Below are positions 55,561 to 64,000 of a DNA stretch of 64,000 bases, in pieces. The translations under genes and the position numbers were made by a program. This stretch comes from Armatimonadaceae bacterium (GTDB lineage: Bacteria > Armatimonadota > Armatimonadia > Armatimonadales > Armatimonadaceae): positions 66,683-130,682 of the forward strand of contig JAUJOK010000007.1 of assembly GCA_030447685.1 (NCBI GenBank), read 5' to 3'. The notes under the pieces are model-generated. The model had not been told where the DNA came from. It worked only from the letters and a program-made list of their open reading frames with translations, and searched no databases. The number at the start of each line of letters is the position of its first letter. The stretch's first letter is position 1.

Positions 55561-56208
55561 ATGACACTTCCGGTTCAGCCTTTTCCGTGGGAAGCAGTGC
55601 TGCTCGCGCTGTTCCTCCTTTTGTTCTGGCTTGCTTGGGGGCGAATCCGCCGCCGCCGCGCCTTTGCGCCGCTGGCTGCCGTCGCTGCCTTTCCCCAACT
55701 TGCCACCGAGCAGCGCGTGACCGGCACGGTGCGGCGAACGCTGCGCGATCCGAACCAAGGCGTGTGGCTGATAACCGTGGACGTAAACCGCTCCCGCTTC
55801 ACCTTCTGCGCCACAGACTATGAGCGCCAATCGGAGCGGTACGAAAGCCTGCTGGGGAAAAAGGCCGACATCGCCCTGTTCGCGCTGGCGACGCTTGCAC
55901 CGGGAGGGGTCGAGGCGATGAAGCACCAGATCAAGAACATCGACAAGATAGAGATGCGCCCTGATCTGGTGACTTTGACGCAGGCGGGAGAATTTCCCAA
56001 TGATTATGCGGTTATCGCCCGCGTTTTATCGGCGCGCCACGATGCCTGGGAGGAGATGGCCCTGACAGTTTACCGGGCGCAGGTCGTGCGGCAGAATGAT
56101 CTGACGCTGGTCATTGATCTCGCGGTTGCTGAAAACAGCGCGGCGGTGTTCGCGCCGCAGACCATGGTTCACGGCTCCGCCCGCCTGTTCGGTTATCTCG
56201 CTTCCTGA
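55561..56208 (+). CDS. Single-pass membrane protein of unknown function (215 aa)
   Basis: One N-terminal transmembrane helix (AVLLALFLLLFWLAW) followed by a basic stop-transfer segment (RIRRRR), so the rest is cytoplasmic by the positive-inside rule. The soluble part is a mixed alpha/beta domain (TVDVNRSRFTFCATDYERQ, EMALTVYRAQVVRQNDLTLVIDLA). I do not recognise it. A TACAAT box lies about 50 bases upstream (55502-55507). Confidence 0.65.
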   Translation: MTLPVQPFPWEAVLLALFLLLFWLAWGRIRRRRAFAPLAAVAAFPQLATEQRVTGTVRRTLRDPNQGVWLITVDVNRSRFTFCATDYERQSERYESLLGKKADIALFALATLAPGGVEAMKHQIKNIDKIEMRPDLVTLTQAGEFPNDYAVIARVLSARHDAWEEMALTVYRAQVVRQNDLTLVIDLAVAENSAAVFAPQTMVHGSARLFGYLAS

Positions 56209-56473
56209 GGCGGCGGTTCCGCCCTTCAGGAAGTAGGCAACAGCACCGCCGCCATCGAGTCCCATTCCGCCGGGAAGCCCCCGCTCGCCGCTGGCTCAGC
56301 TTCCGTGCGCGGTTCTGGCGTCAACGACAGGGCGCTCGCTCCATAACGGCTACCTTAAAACCGCCGGTAGTTTTAAATTTCACCTCAAGGGACTGCTTAC
56401 GACAACATATTAAGAAGTGGAAGCAGGGAATTCTCATGAGGACGCCGGACTGTACCCAAGGGGAATATTGATT

Positions 56474-56770
56474 ATGAATCTGATTGCATTCAAGGCGTCC
56501 TTGGGTCAAGAGACGCCACCTGATTTGCCTGTCCCACTGAAGGCTTTTGGCACGATGGCAAGGGCGATTGGACCGCCGCGCACGATCTGTTACAGGGGCA
56601 CGAAAATGGTGATAGGGCCTGGGTACACGCCTATCTGCACCGGAAAGAAGGTGAAATCTCCAACGCCTCCTATTGGTATCGGAGAGCAAGGCAAACCAGT
56701 AGCAAGCGGCACCTTGCAAGAGGAATGGGAGGCGATGGCCGAGGCGCTATTAAACCAGGGTCAGCCATAG
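56474..56770 (+). pseudogene. Conserved small protein with two compensating frameshifts
   Basis: The opening (MNLIAFKASLGQETPP) and the end (VASGTLQEEWEAMAEALLNQGQP) are in one frame, but the middle reads well only one frame over: WHDGKGDWTAAHDLLQ, WVHAYLHRKEG and SNASYWYRRA. I recall this pattern from a widespread small-protein family. A missing T near 56548 and an extra base near 56690 explain it, giving about 98 residues. An AAGGGGA site precedes the ATG. The errors look like sequencing indels. Confidence 0.72.
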
Positions 56771-56920
56771 GGCGGTGGCAAACAGAATTCGGGAAGCGCT
56801 GGTGGAAGATGCCGCGTGCGGCGAGAGGAATGACCAACGTTAGAGTTGGCCGTTTCCTCCAAAAGCCGGATAGATGTAAAAGGAGGCAGGACGGTGAAGC
56901 CGGTTAGGGCGCTGCGAATC

Positions 56921-57187
56921 CTATGGTTCGCAGCGCGGCGATAACGTCCGTAAGGTGTGCGCGTCGCTGGAGCCGGACAAGCCCATGTGCTGCGTCTCGA
57001 GGTCGTACGGGTACTCAGTGAGTTCCTCGTCAGAGGCGCCGCGTACCAAAGAGCGCAAAATGCCACTGACATACGCATCATAGCTACCCCAGGCCTTGGG
57101 ATCCTCATGAACGCCCAATGGGTCCCATTGTCCCCACAAAATGCGGCCCACCTGCGTGCGTATCTGCTGTCGTGTAAAGTTGGCCAT
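56921..57187 (-). CDS. Small conserved protein (88 aa)
   Basis: The WDPLGVHEDPKAWGSYDAYVSGILRSLV stretch and the C-terminal YDLETQHMGL fit a small family with the pattern WDPxGV...YDxYV...L...MGL that I recall from several phyla. It has no known function that I can name. The start ATG at 57187 is favoured because conservation begins there. A perfect 10-bp hairpin (GCGCTGCGAA) spans its stop codon. Confidence 0.6.
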   Translation of the reverse strand: MANFTRQQIRTQVGRILWGQWDPLGVHEDPKAWGSYDAYVSGILRSLVRGASDEELTEYPYDLETQHMGLSGSSDAHTLRTLSPRCEP

Positions 57188-58245
57188 GGCTTTGATGGCA
57201 GGACTCTTTGCGCTGCTCGGGTTTCTCTCTGCTCTGATCGGCAAGAGCCAAGATGTCTGAACCTCGCGGATGGGGGGCCAAAACAGCAATTGCCGATTCA
57301 AAAGTTTCCTTCCTAGACAAGAATAATGAATAATCCCACTCCGCATGAACTGATTCTCGCGGATGCCTGTCTGGCCTCCAGAAGCACAAAAAGCGCACGG
57401 GCAACATGCCCGTGCGCCTTCAAACAGAAACGCCGTTTCAGCGAGCCAACTTCTGCTAACGATATCAAAGTTTCCTTCCTGACCGCCGCAGAGAGCGCAC
57501 CTATCGCCCGTGCAGGTGGATTATGCCATGCGGGAAGCGGATACTGTCGCTGTACCTCGGAATAATCCACGTTGTGACGCCCCATCTCGCCGTCGATGAT
57601 CCTGACGGCATGCCATGTCGATGAGTTGCACGTCTTTGTCTCGAAAAAAACCCTTAGCACTGCTTAGCGGCGTGGGCTGGGCGGTAGTCGAAGAACGCAC
57701 CTTCGATAGCAAAACTCCTGTGTCTGCCGTGCCTCCAGCAGAGCGCATGAAGACAAAGCGCGTGGAGGCGGTCAATGCAACATGCCCGTGCGCTTCTGCC
57801 GCAAAGTCACTAGCGTTTTGGCTCTTAGTATACCACAGACGATTGCGGTTGCCGTTTCACGCTCGGGCGCAACTTCTGCGGCTGCCGGCCCGTGTTGAAA
57901 TACAGTCACTTCATCGGAAATACAGGCTCGAGTTCGGCACTCTTTACCATCATGAGGATTGCCGTACAGCGTTCAGGAGAACTATCTGTCGGTGACAGGG
58001 TGTCCCCCTTCTTGCGATGCAGACGGGCGTGAATCCAGGTACCCGGCCTGCGTTCTTCACCTTGCAGACGGTCATGCGCCGCCGTCTCACTGCCCTTCGT
58101 ACCATAGCGCCTGCAACGCCGTGTTCAGGGGCATTTTCCAGACTTATGCCCCTTATTTCGTGCTGAAGCGTGTCTTGACCTGCCATGGGGAAGAGTGGGG
58201 CAAGCACCTTCTTGTTCTAACACAGCCAGGACCGTGTGTAATCGA
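57188..58245. other. About 1 kb with no supported gene
   Basis: Only short, non-overlapping open frames with no recognisable motifs. The sequence AACATGCCCGTGCGC occurs twice (57402-57417 region and 57778-57793), in two diverged about 100-bp stretches. The second copy is less clear. This may be remnant coding sequence or low-quality sequence. Confidence 0.5.
57386..57417 (-). terminator. Hairpin with T-run on the minus strand
   Basis: A perfect 11-bp stem GCGCACGGGCA / TGCCCGTGCGC with a three-base loop, followed on the minus strand by TTTTT. It would end a minus-strand transcript from 57.4-58.2 kb, yet no convincing gene is there. Confidence 0.7.
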
Positions 58246-58274
58246 TTGACATCACCCAACGGGTTTCGTATAAT
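58246..58274 (+). promoter_or_regulatory. Consensus sigma-70 promoter of hppA
   Basis: TTGACA (58246-58251), 17-bp spacer, TATAAT (58269-58274). A perfect consensus promoter about 60 bases before the GTG start. Confidence 0.93.
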
Positions 58275-58335
58275 GTTGTGTCCGCGCGCGGGGGGTTCCT
58301 GTTGCGCGGCCCTTGTTTAAGGAGGAATCCACCGC

Positions 58336-60900
<2,565 letters not shown>

Positions 60901-60923
60901 TAAATCAGGTCCGCCTGGTAATC

Positions 60924-60963
60924 GGCCCCGGAACAAGCCATTACGGCATCCGGGGCTTTTTTA
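60924..60963 (+). terminator. Intrinsic terminator of hppA
   Basis: Stem GGCCCCGG / CCGGGGCT with a T6 run (60957-60962). It is 24 bases after the hppA stop. Confidence 0.92.
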
Positions 60964-60983
60964 CGCGTCATGCAACGAAAAGC

Positions 60984-61017
60984 AAAACGACGGCTCGCTT
61001 GTGCGAACCGTCGTTTT
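60984..61017 (-). terminator. Intrinsic terminator of the tRNA-Thr-tuf-rpmG-tRNA-Trp operon
   Basis: A palindrome with AAAACGACGG and CCGTCGTTTT arms, giving a T-run in the minus direction immediately after tRNA-Trp. Confidence 0.9.
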
Positions 61018-61021
61018 AATC

Positions 61022-61097
61022 TGGCGGGAGTGGCAGGACTCGAACCCACGACTTTCCACTTTGGAGGCGGACGTTCTACCAGCTGAACTACACTCCC
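61022..61097 (-). tRNA. tRNA-Trp (CCA)
   Basis: 76 nt with encoded CCA. Acceptor arms GGGAGTG / CACTCCC. The anticodon loop CTCCAAA between TCCGC and GTGGA stems gives anticodon CCA. The GTTCGAGTC T-arm is normal. Confidence 0.95.
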
Positions 61098-61109
61098 CGA
61101 CCTCTTGTT

Positions 61110-61274
61110 TTACTTCTGCTCGCGGTGCGGCTTATGCAGGCGGCAGCGGGGGCAGTACTTTTTCAGTTCCAGCCGCCCCTGGTCGTTTCGTTTGTTCTTC
61201 GTAGTGACATAATTATGCTCTTTGCACTCGGTGCAGGCCAGCGTAATTATGATCCGGTTTTCATTGGCAGCCAT
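61110..61274 (-). CDS. rpmG: 50S ribosomal protein L33
   Basis: 54 aa (below many length cut-offs). The sequence has C14/C17 and C41/C44, a zinc-ribbon (C+) form of L33, with [15 protein letters not shown] and [16 protein letters not shown]. The start ATG follows a GGGAACGCAG stretch. It lies between tuf and tRNA-Trp in a conserved translation operon. Confidence 0.97.
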   Translation of the reverse strand: MAANENRIIITLACTECKEHNYVTTKNKRNDQGRLELKKYCPRCRLHKPHREQK

Positions 61275-61309
61275 TGTCTGCGTTCCCTTCCCTCAGTCCG
61301 TCGGGACAA

Positions 61310-62487
<1,178 letters not shown>

Positions 62488-62552
62488 CTTTCCCGCTCTC
62501 CTGACGCCGGTTTTCGACCGGCGGTATCGTCATCGCAATGTTTGCCGTCAAA

Positions 62553-62627
62553 TGGAGCCCACGATGGGAATCGGACCCATGACCTCTTCTTTACCAAAGA
62601 AGTGCTCTGCCACTGAGCTACGTGGGC
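62553..62627 (-). tRNA. tRNA-Thr (GGT)
   Basis: 75 nt with encoded CCA. Acceptor arms GCCCACG / CGTGGGC. The anticodon loop TTGGTAA between CTTCT and AGAAG stems gives anticodon GGT. Confidence 0.95.
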
Positions 62628-62677
62628 ACGTTGCGCTCGTTTTGCGTTTTGTAATCGGTTCGATTACACAGCTTTTG

Positions 62678-62706
62678 AGTATACCCTATTACTGGTTATT
62701 GCGCAA
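62678..62706 (-). promoter_or_regulatory. Promoter for tRNA-Thr-tuf-rpmG-tRNA-Trp
   Basis: Minus strand: TTGCGC (62701-62706), 17-bp spacer, TATACT (62678-62683). Confidence 0.75.
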
Positions 62707-62735
62707 AGTATAACCGCCGCTGAAAAGCGTGCAAA

Positions 62736-63774
62736 TCACTGCCGGATCTGGTTCAGGCGTTTCTGCGCCTCTTTGGCTAACACTTCGTCACCCATCTGAA
62801 GAACTTTCTGCCAGGCCTCACGGGCCTCTGCGTTCTTTCCAAGGTGGACCAGACTGTTCGCCAGATTAAACTGAGCGGCTACATGGCCCGGGTCCAGGCG
62901 CAGCGCCTCCCTGTATTCGGCTATCGCTTCGGTCCGGTGTTCCTGAAAGCTCAGCAGGTTCCCGAGAATGAAGCGAAGCTGCGCCAAATCCGGTCGCAGG
63001 CGTACCGCTTCGCGAAGGGACCGGGTCGCTTCCTTAATATGACCTTTTGCCTCCAAAAGCTGTGCTATACCCGCATGCACCAGCGCCGCATCCGGAATCA
63101 GGCGGGCCGCCGCCCGATACTCCGCCAGTGCGGCGTCGCTCTGGCCTTTGGCCGCTAACGATCTGGCCTTGTAGAAATGGTCTTCGCCTTTTTCTCTGTC
63201 GGAGCGTACGCGCGGCAGCAGGCGCACCGTTTTCATCATCGTCTCGAAGACCGCGACCGTACTGGGGAACGCCTTGCGCTCTGCGGTAAAACTAAAGGTA
63301 TACCCGCATCTCTCATGGAGGAGGATGATCTGCCGGTTGCGGAAGTGGCCGGGTACCTCATCCAGGAAAAATGTCCCGGTTGTGCTGTAGGCATCAATAC
63401 CGGCGACCTTTAACTTCGCTGTCCCCAAAGCCTCGTATCCTTGCAGACGCGACCGCTCAATGATTACCTTAGAATAATCCTCAAGCGGTTTTATTTTAAA
63501 GCCCGGAGCCAAGGAATTGGCTGCAACCTGGATGTTGACACGGTAGCCGTTGATGGCACGACCGAAGGAAGCAAAGACAATGTCAGGGGAAAGCCGGGAC
63601 GGCGGGAAGATTTCCCATCCTGGCGGGGAAACGAAGGCAACCGCCCCGTCGGGGGTAACGAATCGCGCCGTTTTTTTTTGCCGGTGGGAAGGCCAAGGCC
63701 ATGCTCACCGATAAGAAGACACAGGCGTTTAACATGGCGGTTTGCCGAAGGATAGGGGAAAGCATGACGCGCAT
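62736..63774 (-). pseudogene. Exported TPR-repeat protein, one homopolymer frameshift
   Basis: The C-terminal 258 codons are clean, with three or four TPR units (ALAEYRAAARLIPDAALVHAG, EATRSLREAVRLRPDLAQ, AIAEYREALRLDPGHVAAQF). Upstream, a signal peptide (AMLNACVFLSVSMALAFP) starts at ATG 63774 with a GGAAGA site. The two parts are in different frames. Nine T's at 63671-63679 separate them, and eight would restore a continuous about 345-aa protein including RFVTPDGAVAFVSPPGWEIF. So it is probably a working gene with a sequencing error. Confidence 0.85.
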
Positions 63775-63800
63775 TTATCTTCTTCCTATCTAAGAGGCGC

Positions 63801-63834
63801 AAAAGGGCGCGGATTTTATTCCGCGCCCTTCTTT
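63801..63834 (-). terminator. Intrinsic terminator after tRNA-Tyr
   Basis: A perfect stem AAGGGCGCGG / CCGCGCCCTT with an A/T loop and a T-run on the minus side, between tRNA-Tyr and the TPR gene. Confidence 0.88.
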
Positions 63835-63835
63835 A

Positions 63836-63920
63836 TGGTGGGCAGGACAGGATTCGAACCTGTGTAGGCGTTGCCAACGGATTTACAGTCCGTCTCCTTT
63901 AACCACTCGGACACCTGCCC
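63836..63920 (-). tRNA. tRNA-Tyr (GTA)
   Basis: 85 nt with a long variable arm (class II) and encoded CCA. Acceptor arms GGGCAGG / CCTGCCC. The anticodon loop CTGTAAA gives anticodon GTA. Confidence 0.95.
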
Positions 63921-64000
63921 GTGAGAAAGCACATAATGATATACCACACGTCAGGCCGCTATGCAACCAAACGGAACCGGGCGCAAACCCAAAATTATTC

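Noticed and set aside
57615-57995. A 126-aa plus-strand frame
   Set aside because: No motif or ribosome site, and composition unlike nearby genes.

Overview
The window reads as about 64 kb of a high-GC bacterial chromosome. No 16S rRNA gene is present, so placement is inference. The mix of Tat-exported Gfo/Idh oxidoreductases, DUF1080, phytanoyl-CoA dioxygenases, SUMF1 proteins, cyclase-ATPase-TPR regulators and a 14-gene nuo operon would fit Armatimonadota or a related soil/freshwater lineage.

The most important observation concerns the record itself. Positions 5966-6087 are not genomic: they match, from memory, the Oxford Nanopore native-barcode 01 adapter in both orientations, head to head. 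The bases on either side are exact reverse complements of each other. This is the signature of one DNA molecule read as template then complement and not split. The surrounding 4.85-15.36 kb holds the same locus three times: copy A 4846-5965, copy B 6088-9955 inverted, copy C 11502-15358. The copies differ mainly by short indels that break reading frames. The inverted repeat is therefore most likely an assembly artefact. The real locus probably has one copy of each: apbE, a SUMF1 gene, a Tat-type Gfo/Idh gene, a small acidic protein and an exported propeller-like protein. Scattered single-base homopolymer errors elsewhere (M16 peptidase, TPR protein, small ORF at 56.5 kb, tuf) and a 55-bp tandem duplication in nuoN point the same way.

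Layout. 0.2-4.7 kb: a class III cyclase/STAND/TPR regulator, a TIM-barrel sugar isomerase and a PhyH oxygenase. 4.8-15.5 kb: the artefactual triplicated locus, with stray uvrA and DUF2254 fragments in the spacer. 15.5-18.9 kb: a D-2-hydroxyacid dehydrogenase, a DUF1080 protein, an orphan 464-aa protein and a DUF4242-like protein. 19.0-26.0 kb: an M16 peptidase followed by dapB, a hybrid histidine kinase, asd and dapA, tightly packed (lysine/DAP pathway). 26-31.4 kb: a CHRD protein, RNase J, an acyl-CoA dehydrogenase-like protein and a DUF362 protein. 31.4-49.0 kb: a complete complex I operon on the minus strand, nuoA-B-C-D-[RidA]-E-[PhyH]-F-G-H-I-J-K-L-M-[URO-D]-N, with three unrelated metabolic genes in it. 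49.2-54.7 kb: cspA and a minus-strand group ychF-galactokinase-gamma-glutamyltranspeptidase-glycosyltransferase. 54.9-58.2 kb: a DUF892 ferritin-like protein, small proteins and a poorly coding stretch. 58.3-60.9 kb: a membrane pyrophosphatase with a consensus sigma-70 promoter. 61.0-63.9 kb: tRNA-Tyr, a TPR lipoprotein-like gene, tRNA-Thr, tuf, rpmG and tRNA-Trp, all on the minus strand.

Energy conservation dominates the recognisable biology: complex I and the pyrophosphatase are both ion-translocating membrane machines. I found no CRISPR array, prophage, insertion sequence or defence system. The one structure that looks spectacular, a multi-kilobase inverted duplication, is best explained as a sequencing chimera.
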